From Septoria linicola (lineage: Eukaryota > Ascomycota > Dothideomycetes > Mycosphaerellales > Mycosphaerellaceae): a DNA stretch of 64,000 bases. The DNA lies in the NCBI GenBank assembly GCA_024114885.1, contig CP099419.1:2480001-2544000 (forward strand), written 5' to 3'. The position numbers were made by a program, and so were the translations under genes. The notes below the pieces were generated by a model. That model searched no databases. It was not told the origin of the DNA and was given only the letters and a program-made list of their open reading frames with translations. Positions 53,862 through 64,000 of the stretch are shown here, one piece after another (within the stretch, counting starts at the first letter, position 1; each line of letters starts with the position of its first letter).

Positions 53862-55342
53862 ATGCCGCCGTCCGAATCCACCGCAGCGTTTCCGCCGCTC
53901 GTCAAGCCCAGCGTGATCCGCCAGCACAGCTCCAACACGCTGGGCCGCACGCGACGCAGGAAGAGCTCCAACCTGGGCGGAGACCCACGGGGAGACACTG
54001 GCGCTCAAGCGTTGGCGACCACCGACCTTGCCCAGGCTCACCAGTCTCGCCCCGAATCACCCGTCAACTCCAAATCATCCTCCTCTTCCTCGTCCGCGAG
54101 ATTCTCCAAGCGACGGAAAGCAAAGGGCTTGTTCAACCGCTGGAAGCGCATGTCGCTCAAGCATACCTGGGTCAATCCCTTGATCCTCGCCCTCGTCATC
54201 CTGGCTGCGTACTTTGTCAGTCCCGGCGAGCACAATCCTCTGCATTCGGCCATCTTCCTATCATATCCCAATCCAGCATTGGAGGAGAGAACCAACACCA
54301 TTCCTGCGCATGTCGGGAGCCCCGTGCAGTATGGCAAGGGCAAGAAAGACTTGGCTTTTGTGGCCTTCTACACCATCGTCTTCTCCTTCACACGAGAGTT
54401 TCTGATGCAGCGTATGATCAGACCCATTGCGATATGGTGCGGGATCCGGAATCGGGACAAGCAGTCTCGCTTCATGGAGCAGTTCTATACCGCCATTTAC
54501 TTTGGCTTGTTCGGACCCTTCGGCCTGTATGTGATGAGTAGAACGCCTGTGTGGTACTTCAACGTGCCCGGCATGTATGAAGGGTTCCCGCACAGAGCAC
54601 ATGAGGCTATATTCAAGGCGTACTATCTGCTGCAAGCTTCGTACTGGGCGCAACAATCACTAGTGCTGGTTCTTGGATTAGAGAAGCCCAGAAAAGACTT
54701 CAAGGAGCTTGTGCTGCATCACATCATCACGCTATCTCTGATCGGCCTAAGCTACCGCTTCCACTTCACGTATATCGGTGTTGCAGTGTACATTACTCAC
54801 GACATCTCCGATTTCTTCCTGGCTGTGAGTGATCATCGGCTGCAACATAGCCAACCTCTACTGACAGACTACAGACATCCAAACTCCTGAACTACCTCGA
54901 TGCCTGGATCACTCCGCCGTACTTTGTCTCATTCATCGCCATCTGGGCTTATCTTCGCCATTACCTCAACCTGAGAATTCTGGTCTCACTCTTGCCAGGA
55001 GGTGAATTCCAGACAGTAGGGCCTTATACACTGAACTGGGCAACTCAACAGTATAAGTGCTGGATCTCCCAGACAATTACGGGTGCTCTACTGGCGAGCT
55101 TGCAGGCAGTCAACCTCTTTTGGTTCTTCTTGATCTGCCGCATCTTAGTCCGCTTCATCCGCACCGGTGAGGAGCGGGACGACCGATCAGATGTCGAAGA
55201 AGAAGGCGAGGTCGAAGATGCTGTGAGCCAGCAGCTAATGGGTGACACGACACAGCCAAAGGTCGAATTGAACGGCGAACCTATTGAAGCGCCAGGCACT
55301 GGTATTGATAGGACAGCGAGAGAAGGACTGAGGCAGCGATGA
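53862..55342 (+). CDS. LAG1: ceramide synthase (LAG1/LAC1, TLC domain)
   Basis: Exons 53862-54824 and 54875-55342 encode 476 aa. A disordered basic N-terminus (S/R-rich, with a poly-Ser run) precedes LKHTWVNPLILALVILAAYF, the first span. The TLC domain follows: FTREFLMQRMIRPIA, ASYWAQQSLVLVLGLEKPRKDF, then the Lag1 motif LVLHHIITLSLIGLSY, with the paired catalytic-region His, and YITHDISDFFLA, and further spans LRHYLNLRILVSLL and LLASLQAVNLFWFFLICRIL. The acidic tail (DVEEEGEVEDAV) is typical. The enzyme N-acylates sphingoid bases in the endoplasmic reticulum. The intron falls just after FFLA. Confidence 0.95.
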
Positions 55343-55714
55343 TTGGGCTACGTTGACATGAGATTTTATGATTTGGCGCAGCGTTCAAGCAGCATAATTG
55401 GAAGAGGGAGATACTAATCAGCTTGGAAGTGCCTCTCCCAGGTTGGAGAATGGCTCAAGCTTGGAAAAGGAGAAATTGTGTAAGACTACGGAATCGAATC
55501 TCTGGCGAATGGCCACGATCGATCCGACAAGGACACTCGGCAGTATGGCAAATGTGCCGAAAACTGTCCAGCAGCCCATGTATGGCAACCTAATAATGTA
55601 GCACATGTCAACATCATAGCGGAAGGCAAATCTGCCTCGTCAACAAGAACTCTCAGTGGATATCCCTCCCACGTCACTATCATATGCCGCGATTAGTAGC
55701 TCAAGAACGGTGAC
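55343..55714. other. convergent intergenic region
   Basis: 3' flanks of ceramide synthase and the coiled-coil protein gene. No supported gene. Confidence 0.45.
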
Positions 55715-56659
55715 CTACTCTTCCGGTGCCCAGGAATCAGTGCTTGCGGCACGAGTTGATCGCAGACCCGCCGCGCTCAAACCGGCCTCATCCATTGCTT
55801 CGATCAAATTCTTCAAGGCTTCATCGGCAACCAATCCGTCCTCGGCTGCTAACTTCGTCTCTTCCACCATCAGCATCAACCCTTTCAGCTCCTCCATCCG
55901 CGCTTCTTCGAGACGTCTAAGGAGCAAGTTAGTTGGTCCGCAGACCCCCATCACTCTCGAGACCAGGACCTACCGAATCTCATCCTCCATGTTCAAGATA
56001 TTGGGTCTGAATTTCTTGCTCTGGAACAGTTTCTGGTCGTACCGCCCTTTCAGCTCTTCTCCAATGCTATCTTCCTGATTCTGCAGGCTTTCGAGTAAAG
56101 CTTGTAGCTCAGTGCTGAGGACCACCGGCTCAATGAGCTCAGGATCAGAGTACGACAAGGCGAGGGCTTTGTAGCGGAGAGGAAGAGTCTCGAGAATATG
56201 CCGAAGAGCTTGGACTTTGACTTTGGCTGAACTCACAGTCGAGGAGATGGAGTCAGTGGTGAGCGTGGCATAGGTTATAAACGTGGAGGTAATGCTGGTG
56301 TGGTGCATCCAGTGGGTCAATTCGTCAGAGATGATTTCGCCAAGGATTGAAAGAGTCGGGAGCGGAGACACTGTGCAAGTCAAGGAGGCGGAAGTGGTCG
56401 TTGGGGCTGTTGATGGCGGTGTTGGCAGTGGGTCGACGGTTCGCTTGGTGACCGGCTGGCGCTTGCTTCTTCGGGGCGCCACAATTTCACTCGTGCTCTC
56501 GAGATCTGGTAGCGGGCTGTGATCAGCAGCTGCCACCTTTTGACGCTTGGGTGGGGGAGCCTTTCGACGTGCAGGAGTTGTCGGCTTCGGTGGCGGTGAT
56601 GGCGTGGTATACAGATCTTCCGGCTTCTGCGTCTTGGCAAGAAGTGAGAAGGCAGGCAT
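55715..56659 (-). CDS. unrecognised nuclear-type protein with C-terminal helical region
   Basis: The frame extends upstream only to a TTG, so ATG 56659 (MPAFSLLAKTQKPEDLY) is used. Exons 55974-56659 and 55715-55916 give 295 aa. The N-terminal 95 residues are Pro/Lys/Thr-rich, with PARRKAPPPKRQKV and RRSKRQPVTKR, two likely nuclear-localisation signals. The rest is helical, with leucine-spaced segments (VQALRHILETLPLRYKALA, STELQALLESLQNQEDSI, EEARMEELKGLMLMVEE) suggesting coiled coils. This layout is common in kinetochore or chromatin adaptor proteins, but I recognise no family and do not assign one. Intron 55917-55973 keeps the helix in frame. Confidence 0.7.
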
Positions 56660-56871
56660 GTTGTCAACATCCGTTCCAAGCAATTTGAGGCATGGAATTT
56701 CCAGAACGAGTGGTGGTTATGAGAGTGCATGTGAGAGAAGTGGTCGAGGCAAGCGACATACTAGAAGTGAGGCATCTCATTTCATATCAGAGTAAGCAGG
56801 ACGTGACACCAAATCTCAACATCACTCATGGCTTAACGCTTTGATCTCAGTCGCACTATGACTGCTCGCTA

Positions 56872-57301
56872 TCAAACACCAAAGATCCAAGTTCCTGCCT
56901 GGGCGGCCAGAAGCCTCTTCTTGTCCTCTTCCGCACGTTCTGTGACCGATTTCTGATCAGGTCTGTGCGTATTCTGGCTCGGAGCTGTCTCGACACTTCT
57001 CGACTCAGCTTTTGTATCGACAGAGATTGGCCGTGACATGCTTACTTGCTCTGGGTACTGCTGGGTGCCGCGCGCTTTTCTGGGTGCGAAACTTGTGCTA
57101 TTGGTTGCACTGCACCATTGGGCTTAGCCGATCGCGATGCAAGCCACGCTTTGGTGTTGCTACGCGAAGCTGTGATTAGCGATCCGATGCGTCGAATCTA
57201 TACATTGGACGAGGAGAGTACAATAGTGAAGACGAGCGGGTGGTGATTTCGGGCGTGGTCGAAAGGTGTTTGTTCGAGCTGAACAGCGACGGAAGAGGCA
57301 T
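56872..57301 (-). CDS. candidate 106-aa hypothetical protein (three exons)
   Basis: Minus-strand exons 57222-57301, 57046-57159 and 56872-56998 join to 107 codons with canonical GT-AG junctions (introns of 62 and 47 nt; the second has a CTGAG branch). The product starts MPLPSLFSSNKHLSTTPE, is Ser/Lys-rich and ends EEDKKRLLAAQAGTWIFGV, a helical, protein-like tail. No family recognised. Support is only the exact frame closure and the composition, since no uninterrupted frame is long enough on its own. Confidence 0.4.
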
Positions 57302-57682
57302 GTTGGAAGCGCTGACTGAGGATCGTGACGCGCCAATTACGAAAGGAGCAGCTGGCTTAGTACATGAAGCATCTTTGGATAGAGACTCGCAGAAGGATCA
57401 TTCTGCTCAGATGACCTCTGCTGCGCGAGGCTGAGGGAGTCAAATATCGCTCCACCATCGCTTAGCCAGAGCCGAGGAAGGGTATGCGGGTACCAGACAG
57501 ATATAGAACTCGCAACGGCTGGTTTTCTCGTGGAGCGTGCAGTCATGTATTTCTGCTACGTTCTAGCTACACATGCCGAAGATCTGACTTTCACCTGGTG
57601 GCGTGCAGCCATTTCCGTGCTCGTTGCAAGGCGCAGACTATTTTCGTTAGCATGATCGAGCAGACTCTCGTCATATGGGAAA
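57302..57682. other. intergenic region
   Basis: Between two candidate small genes on the same strand. No feature recognised. Confidence 0.4.
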
Positions 57683-57930
57683 TTAGAGGCACGGCACGAC
57701 ATCTCCAGCCTCTCGCTCCAGGCTTAGCGGCATCGTCGCCGTTAGGCCGACAATATCCATAGCCCCACGAAGATCCCCCGCAATCTGGTTGTTTGCAGCA
57801 ATTCTGTGATCGAGTATCAGTTTACTGACTTTGAGCTAAGCGCCATTCAGACTCGCTACCCCCAGTATGCCGAAGCAGGTGTGAACAGTGTGAAGATGCC
57901 CAAAAGGACAGAAATAGCGGCAGTTCTCAT
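57683..57930 (-). CDS. candidate small secreted protein (63 aa)
   Basis: Exon 1 (57860-57930) encodes MRTAAISVLLGIFTLFTPASAYWG, a near-perfect signal peptide cut after ASA. A 56-nt intron (donor GTAGCG, CTGAT branch, CACAG acceptor) leads to exon 2 (57683-57803), adding IAANNQIAGDLRGAMDI and an acidic end. The mature protein is about 42 aa with one Cys. Without splicing the ORF stops after 24 codons, so it would escape length-filtered gene calls. Function unknown. Confidence 0.4.
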
Positions 57931-58258
57931 GCCGGTTGTATCGCAAGTAGCTCGTTCGACGTGGTCAAGAAATTGTCTGACGTGCGTTTGAGTGCTAATG
58001 CGACAACACCAAGAGCAAGGCGAAGGAGCTGCACGATTAGAAATGCTGGGGTGGCAGTTTCGGCGTATTCGACGGCAAGCTCATAGCCCTTGCGCGCTTG
58101 AGACTTGGCAAAGGGTGAGCCCAGTCAGGAGAAGCTTGACTGCACAGCGATCACGAGAAGTGCATACCGCTTGTGCTGGCTGAAGGGCCAGACATCTGCT
58201 CATGCGGAAAGTGCATCGCGCACTTTGTCCTTTTCCCTCTGTGGATATTGGTGTGTGC
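57931..58258. other. intergenic region
   Basis: Upstream of the candidate secreted gene and downstream of SSL1. Nothing further recognised. Confidence 0.4.
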
Positions 58259-59705
58259 TCAATTCGGGGCGATGTCCATCTCACTGGCTCCGTTCGCCGC
58301 ACCAGGCAAGTGAGCGCTACTCTGACATCCGGGACAATTGTGGACAACCTCGTGGCAGAAGACATCGCAATCAATGCAGAAGTGTTGCTCACAAGTCGAG
58401 CACTCATATCGGGATGAAACCGATGCACCTTCTGCGCGTTTCGGTCTGCTATGTCCGTCGCTAGAGCCGTTGATCACGTCGCTTCTGCCTGAGATCGGGG
58501 GAAACCTTGTCTGACAGCCGAAGCACTGAACGCTGCCCTTCTGCTCTGCGCGCTTCCACGAAACTTCTACCCAATTTTGTAACGGGAAGAGATGGTGATA
58601 CGATCTTGCCAGATGGGTGGACAGGATCAAGGTCAGCTCACATGTCGGGCACGTGGCAGGAAGGTTGCAGACTTTGGCTTTGCATCTGCTGCATAGGTAG
58701 CCACCTCTGGTGAGATTTCCATGGCAAGCGCACAAGGTCGGTTTCTCCTCGACTATGCGTGAGGGGAAGCCCATCATCAGCAGTGCAGCTTGGTTTCGCT
58801 TTTGCGCTTCGACATCCGAGGCTCGCACAACCGGTGGCGTTGTTATCGCCATTAGTAGTTCTCTGTAGTGGACCTCGTCGACAGCTACATTGTAGCAATT
58901 CGTGTCGCCTTGGTTGGTCTTTCGACAGATCTCAGCACAGATGAACATTTGTGCAGCCAACCCAATGATGTTGACTCTGATTTTGTCTTTAATGCAAGCT
59001 TTGATCGTGTCGTGAATGTCTCCTGGATCGGAGGTGTGCAGAGCCCCGAGGATAATCGCGACTTCTCGTGTCCCATGGGACGGCGTGTGATAGAGTGCAG
59101 CTCGTGCCATCTCCAGCGCATTCTGCAGCGACGGATTGCCCTTGGGATCTGTACTCCGAAGTGCCTTGATCGCATTGATGTGATCGTTCGGATTTCCTGA
59201 CATATCACTAATCCGAATTGCTAGTCCTTCGCGCATTCCGAGAATTCCAAGCTGTGAGATAGGATTCTGCTCAAAGTACTCACGGATGAATACGATAGTG
59301 TATGTCAAGGTCAGAAGCAATCGCGTCGGACGCAAGTCCTTTTCCGTCATGGCCACTGAAAGGTCTATAATGAGTACAGTGTGTCGAATGATGCCTCGCT
59401 GAAGAGGTGTCGTGTCTTTGACCAATCTAGCGTTTGCATTAGAACAACGTTGAGACAAGCCTATGGGGGTAGTGGCAAAGGCCGAAACGGACTGACCTTT
59501 TGCGTTTGGCAGCCTCTTCGATACCACCTAGCACATCCAGCAGATCGCCGTCTGCGCCTTGGCGAAGGTCGCCAGTTCCAGTGGCACCTTCTTCCCACCT
59601 GGCTAGGGCTCTCGCCTTTGGCCGCGATGCCATAGATTGGCCCCGACCATGCCCATTTGGCCGGATGTCATCATCCTCGTCGTAGTCATGATCGGAGTCG
59701 GCCAT
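58259..59705 (-). CDS. SSL1: TFIIH subunit SSL1 (p44)
   Basis: Exons 59497-59705 and 58259-59426 encode 458 aa. The acidic N-terminus (MADSDHDYDEDDDIRPNG) precedes the VWA-like Ssl1 domain: RHTVLIIDLSVAMTEKDLRPTR, FEQNPISQLGILGMREGLA. Then come the Zn modules, first CACHGN..GYLCSRCKAKVCNLPATCPTC, later CFGCQTRF and the C-terminal RING-like YECSTCEQHFCIDCDVFCHEVVHNCPGC. All visible zinc ligands are intact. In TFIIH, Ssl1 stimulates the Rad3/XPD helicase and acts in nucleotide-excision repair and transcription initiation. The 70-nt intron joins AAKRKR to LVKDTTPLQRG. Divergent from the Rab11 gene. Confidence 0.95.
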
Positions 59706-60255
59706 TTTTCCGGCACGACAGCGCCGACGGAGATGTGGATAAATGTCTGCACACAGTGCAGATACAGGCTCTCCAGATTATATCATGTTCCCTTCATCGA
59801 CTGAGCTGTAATTGTAGCAGTCGCGATGCCTGCGCGATACCGGTCCGAGCGAAACCTGCTCAGCCGCGACGTTCTGTATTGTCCAAAAGAGGACAAGTCG
59901 ATGGCGTCCAGGAGATAGAGTTGCAGGCTGGATTGTCGATAGCAGAGAGAACGTTAAGCTAGGCGGGTAATGGCTTTCACGTGCTGAAGTCTTGGCGCAA
60001 ATGCAAGGGCCAGGGTCTACACAAAGAAGGAGTGGCCGTCTGCGACCACATTCGACCACGACACATTTACCACTGCCACTACTTGCCATACCACAGCACG
60101 AACGACCACCGCGAGAAGTTGCACACTGTCGCCTCATTTGCCACCCACCGCTCCTTCCGCGCGCCGACCAGCGCTCTTGCTCGCACATCGCCAGACGGTC
60201 CCCGCCTTGAGCCCCCTCCACCGCTAGATCTGAATAGGCCGCTGCAATCGCAACA
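59706..60255. promoter_or_regulatory. divergent promoter region of SSL1 and Rab11
   Basis: 550 bp between two divergent ATGs. The Rab11 leader is CA-rich and ends CAACAATGG. No TATA box or ORF is convincing. Confidence 0.5.
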
Positions 60256-61079
60256 ATGGCTAACGACGAATACGATGTACGATGTCACCCAGAGTGAGCG
60301 TTTGGATGAGAAGAACACAGGCTGACAGCACTGGGCGCAGTTCCTCTTCAAGGTGGTGCTGATTGGAGACTCGGGCGTTGGAAAGTCCAACCTGCTCTCG
60401 CGATTCACACGCAACGAGTTCAACCTCGACAGCAAGTCCACCATCGGCGTCGAATTCGCCACGCGTAGCATCCAGGTCGACAACAAGACCATCAAGGCAC
60501 AGATCTGGGACACCGCCGGCCAGGAGCGTTACCGCGCCATCACTTCAGCATACTACCGTGGAGCCGTGGGCGCCCTGCTCTGTTACGACCTCACAAAGAG
60601 CCAGACCTTTGACAACGTGACGCGGTGGTTGAAGGAGCTGAGAGATCATGCCGACACGTGAGTGACATGTCGAGACACGTTGAGACTGCGAACGGGTTAG
60701 GCTGACTGCTAGGCAGTAACATTGTGATCATGCTCGTCGGTAACAAGAGCGATTTGAGACATCTCCGGGCTGTGCCCACCGATGATGCGAAGTCGTTTGC
60801 TGCAGAGAATGGTCTCTCATTCATCGAGACATCTGCTCTTGATGCCAGCAACGTTGAGCTTGCGTTCCAGCAAGAATTGACTGAAATCTACCGTAAGTGC
60901 CTAGCCTCTGGCCAGATCTGCATTGCAGTGGTGGAGCTGACTTTTCCTCAGGTATTGTGTCCTCAAAGGCGCTCGACAACGATGCTGGAAGTGCCGGCGC
61001 ACCAGGCCAGGGCACATCGATACCACTTTCTTCGAGCAACCCACCTGGAGGTGATGCCAAGAAAGGACAGTGCTGCTAG
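60256..61079 (+). CDS. YPT31: Rab11/Ypt31-family small GTPase
   Basis: Four exons (60256-60276, 60341-60657, 60717-60892, 60952-61079) give 213 aa. The start exon MANDEYD splices to [22 protein letters not shown] (P-loop). Switch I is [11 protein letters not shown], switch [22 protein letters not shown], and the base-specificity motifs are NKSDL and ETSA. The hypervariable tail ends KKGQCC, a double geranylgeranylation site. FATRSIQV and the [15 protein letters not shown] context are typical of the Rab11/Ypt31 branch, which directs trans-Golgi/recycling-endosome traffic and exocytosis to hyphal tips. All introns are 59-64 nt. Confidence 0.96.
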
Positions 61080-61504
61080 ATCAGCACATTCTATTCTGGA
61101 TGCCCGATTTTAACTAGGGAAGATGCAGCCGGTGTTGGTCGGGTAGATTTGCACGGAGCATGGAATGTGTGGCCTGTGGACTGGCTCCGAGAGTCGCGAT
61201 GGGAGTTCCAGGCGTTTCTAGGTAACGATTCTTGTCATCCCATACGCAAGATACGAGACACTATGCATGACCGCAGTTCAGTAATCATATTGACAATGAC
61301 TGGCTCGCGCCGAATTTGACCTGAAGTAGTATTGACGTGTGGTAACAACGGAAAACAGCTAACGGGGGGTGATACTGGCCAACTTTGCGCGTGGGCGAGA
61401 CCGTGCCAGAACCGCCTGCGTGTTTGCTCTTGATGGATCTCTGTATTCGCAGACTTTAAAGAGAGCTAGACCGCCATATCTCTGGCGAGACCTGTAAACC
61501 CAGG
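61080..61504. other. intergenic region
   Basis: 3' flank of Rab11 and promoter of the next gene. No supported feature. Confidence 0.45.
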
Positions 61505-62362
61505 ATGGCAGAGGGAGAACGTGCGCGCAAACGTAGGCGGGACACAGCGTCAAACGCGCCTTTCCCGCTGGATCTCAGTCTCTTTTCACGGGCTCAGGAT
61601 AGCGATGCCACCTTGCCTACAACGCATGGCAGTCGAGACGAGAGACACGGCTTGCAGCAATTGGGAAGCGCACGCGTAGAGCCAACGTCAACGGCAACAG
61701 TAACACCAGACAGAGCTTCACAGCAGCACCCGCACCCGCCTCCATCTGTGTCGGACGATGCACGCAGCGACGACATGGAAACTGTTATCAGTAGGTGGGC
61801 AATTTCCAAACGGCATCGTTTGGAGAGTACTGGTCGTTTGGCACAACTAGACAGCCAATTCGAGCTCGAGGACTTGGCCACTGCTCTGGACCACCATTTG
61901 CGAGGACAAGGCTATATGCATCGAGGTGTGCCAGACGATGAGAAGATGTTCTCTGCCTTGGAAGTACATGCGCTCCTCAAAGATGCTGCGTCATTGCCAG
62001 ACAGCGATTCAGGCCCGGCGCCACATCTGGAAGTCCTGCGCTTGCTGGCAGAAGGCGTCGCATTGACACGTGCTGCTGGCGATGAAGCGAATGCTCGACT
62101 AATCGAAGAATACCTCCACTCCGTGCTTGGACAGCCATCAGTCAGAGTTGTCGATGAGAGTCGTGACTTCAGAAGCTCCGTCAGAGCTGCTGAAGAGCAC
62201 ACAGGTGGCTACGTTGCATGGCTTCGCGAAGACGCCGAGCAAGGCATGAGGGCATATGGTAAGAGCTACTTGCTAGCGCAGGCCACAAAGCTGGATCTGA
62301 TTCCTGGAGTGACACTGGCGCAGAAAGCCAGGTTGATAGCACTTGTCGATAGTCTGTCATAG
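61505..62362 (+). CDS. hypothetical protein with helical C-terminal half
   Basis: A single exon of 285 aa; the ATG lies just after an in-frame-free leader. Residues 1-20 are basic (RARKRRRDT), a possible nuclear-localisation signal. About 20-95 are disordered (Ser/Pro/His-rich). From about 96 a helical domain follows (METVISRWAISKRHRLEST, ELEDLATALDHHLRGQGY, LEVLRLLAEGVALTRAAGDE, LIEEYLHSVLGQ, LIPGVTLAQKARLIALVDSLS). No family recognised. Its stop is only 62 nt from the flavocytochrome b2 stop on the opposite strand. Confidence 0.75.
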   Translation: MAEGERARKRRRDTASNAPFPLDLSLFSRAQDSDATLPTTHGSRDERHGLQQLGSARVEPTSTATVTPDRASQQHPHPPPSVSDDARSDDMETVISRWAISKRHRLESTGRLAQLDSQFELEDLATALDHHLRGQGYMHRGVPDDEKMFSALEVHALLKDAASLPDSDSGPAPHLEVLRLLAEGVALTRAAGDEANARLIEEYLHSVLGQPSVRVVDESRDFRSSVRAAEEHTGGYVAWLREDAEQGMRAYGKSYLLAQATKLDLIPGVTLAQKARLIALVDSLS

Positions 62363-62423
62363 ATACGAAACTGATGCAAGCTGACCGATGTACGACTCAT
62401 CTATTGTTCTACCTCATAGCATA

Positions 62424-63956
62424 TTACAACTTGCTCTTGATCGCGTACTCTCTGTTTAAGCTCTCCAGCCCGGCTGCACCGTCATAAATGTCCCTCTCAA
62501 CCGCTCTCGGGTTGACGTGCTGTATTCCGAGCTCACTGACCTTCTCCACGCCCAAAAGCCTCATCGCAGTCTCTACTTCAGCCTTGAGGATCTCCAGCAC
62601 CCGCTCCACTCCCGCTGTGCCTCCAGCCCCAAGTCCAAACAACGGAGCACGCCCAAGCCCTACAGCTGTGGCACCTAGCGCAAGTGCCTTGACGATGTCC
62701 GTCCCACGCTTGATTCCACCGTCCACATATACCTCAACCTTGTTCAAGACCTCTGGGCAGTACTTCCTAATTTCCAGCAAAGTGTGAATGGCAGGCGGAG
62801 AAGTATCAGCCGCTCTGCCTCCGTGGTTGCTCAGAATGATGCCCTTGACCTGCGGCGCATGTAGAGAAGCCACATATGCATCCTCGTGCGTCTGCAAGCC
62901 CTTGAGAACGATCGGAAGATGTGTGTGCTGCCTCAGCCAGGGTAACGTGGTCTTCCACGTCAGATCTGGTGCTGTACCCGCGAAGAGAGCTTTGCCCACA
63001 CCGCCCTTGTCTGCCAGCTTCACGCCCTCTGCGTCTGACTGTACTTCATCTTCCTTTGACGTTGTCTTGCTTGCCGTGCCCTGCTGCACGCTCGACCGAA
63101 CGGCCAGATTCGAGCCAACATTCTTGCCTCGTTCATCGTGTTCTCGCTTGCCCGGCACAGGTGCGTCTAGCGTCAGACATATGAACTTCACTTGTGGCAG
63201 TTTATGTATCCGTTTCAGCATATCCTCACTCTTCTTCCTCTCGTTTTGTACGTATAGTTGCCAACCAAATACTTGGTCTTCTGGTGCACCCTCAAGGATC
63301 TGTTCAGGCGTTTGGGACGCATTGTTCGATATGATTTGTAGGGCACCAAACTTGTTCGCAGCTCTGGCAATACCGTGCTCACCGTCTGGGTGTCCCAATC
63401 TTGCCATCGCGGCTGGTGAGACAAAGAAGGGCACATCGACTTTGTGGCCGAGTATCGTAGTTGAGGTGTCGCAATTCGTGCAGTCTACGAAGACTCGTGG
63501 GCGAAGCAGGATGTTCCTGTACACTGTATTGTTCAATGTCTTGGAGACCAGATCGTCGCCAGCGGAGTAGTAGTATGCCCATGCCTTGTGATTGATCTTT
63601 TGTGTAGCCACAGTTTCGATGTCATCTAGATTCAGGCATTCCTCTATGCTCATGATCTCCTCTTCCACCTGCGCTCCCGTTTCCACAGGCGATTTCTCGA
63701 CAGCAGGCAGGGTGCTGGCGTCGATCGTCCCTAGCTTCGCAGATTCTGGCAGACTGTCTTCCAGCGTTCCAGGTGGATGAATGGGATCATATTCTTCGGT
63801 TGCATCTGAGCCAGCGAGCTGCAGGATAATTTTGCTACCACCGGGATGTTCTGGTAAGAATGATGTGACATCGTAGACATTGCCGTAGAGAATGACCCAG
63901 CACGAGTCTTTGGATTTGTGCTGTTGCACCTCGTCGAAAGTGAATGTTTTGGCCAT
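62424..63956 (-). CDS. flavocytochrome b2-type L-lactate dehydrogenase (cytochrome c)
   Basis: Single exon, 510 aa from ATG 63956; the frame upstream starts only at a TTG. Residues 1-80 are a cytochrome b5 domain with axial His in EHPGG (H37) and IHPPG (H60). The FMN-dependent alpha-hydroxy-acid domain follows: [33 protein letters not shown], and LSNHGGR with catalytic His378, then [21 protein letters not shown]. The long loop between VRSSVQ and the next strand matches the protease-sensitive loop of yeast Cyb2. After SNHGGR the usual QLD is AAD. No mitochondrial presequence precedes the b5 domain, so location may be cytosolic. Oxidises L-lactate (or a related hydroxy acid) to pyruvate. Confidence 0.9.
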   Translation of the reverse strand: MAKTFTFDEVQQHKSKDSCWVILYGNVYDVTSFLPEHPGGSKIILQLAGSDATEEYDPIHPPGTLEDSLPESAKLGTIDASTLPAVEKSPVETGAQVEEEIMSIEECLNLDDIETVATQKINHKAWAYYYSAGDDLVSKTLNNTVYRNILLRPRVFVDCTNCDTSTTILGHKVDVPFFVSPAAMARLGHPDGEHGIARAANKFGALQIISNNASQTPEQILEGAPEDQVFGWQLYVQNERKKSEDMLKRIHKLPQVKFICLTLDAPVPGKREHDERGKNVGSNLAVRSSVQQGTASKTTSKEDEVQSDAEGVKLADKGGVGKALFAGTAPDLTWKTTLPWLRQHTHLPIVLKGLQTHEDAYVASLHAPQVKGIILSNHGGRAADTSPPAIHTLLEIRKYCPEVLNKVEVYVDGGIKRGTDIVKALALGATAVGLGRAPLFGLGAGGTAGVERVLEILKAEVETAMRLLGVEKVSELGIQHVNPRAVERDIYDGAAGLESLNREYAIKSKL

Positions 63957-64000
63957 TGTCTCAACCCGGCGTGCAACCAATCGTATCGGGTCAAGTCGTA

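Overview
The window is nuclear DNA of a filamentous ascomycete, probably a dothideomycete of the Mycosphaerella type. The genes carry short introns (mostly 47-70 nt) with GTRNGT donors and CTNAC-like branch sites. The left end is a repeat block with the stop-rich signature of repeat-induced point mutation (RIP). The genus is inference. CDS spans below run from start codon to stop codon and include introns; splice sites were placed by hand, and almost every model closes exactly in frame.

Layout. Positions 1-4870 are RIP-destroyed LTR retrotransposon sequence: a minus-strand Ty1/copia body, then a second gag-like block with a different mutation signature. From 5071 to 30368 lie a secreted flavoenzyme, a basic hypothetical protein, a giant repetitive dehydrin-like protein, SDA1 (60S biogenesis), a DUF829 hydrolase, an F-box-like protein, a Gfo/Idh/MocA oxidoreductase with an apparent one-base frameshift, a CofD/UPF0052 protein, a small complex I subunit, a COMPASS Shg1 protein, a small secreted protein and a CSC1/OSCA channel. 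From 31558 to 36286 stand three tandem secreted astacin-type zinc metalloproteases. Next come an F-box-like gene with an internal stop, RPS22, TCTP, a large RNA-dependent RNA polymerase, eEF1B-gamma, mitochondrial uS9, an MFS permease, ceramide synthase, a coiled-coil protein, two candidate small genes, SSL1 (TFIIH), Rab11/Ypt31, an unknown protein and flavocytochrome b2.

Most notable are two intron-encoded snoRNAs. The 234-nt intron of eEF1B-gamma holds a box C/D RNA whose two guides match 25S rRNA next to D' and D (the targets of yeast snR38 and snR51). The 246-nt RPS22 intron holds an H/ACA RNA matching yeast snR44 (18S psi106, 25S psi1056). In Saccharomyces snR38 sits in TEF4 (eEF1B-gamma) and snR44 in RPS22B, so both host-guest pairs look ancient. 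RPS22 and TCTP are divergently transcribed, and translation genes are concentrated at 37.9-49.1 kb.

The astacin array is the clearest accessory feature. The copies share a phase-2 intron and a KRW pro-site but differ in other introns, and the middle copy is decayed or re-spliced. Intergenic stretches over 300 bases are listed; they hold no tRNA or further gene that I could support.
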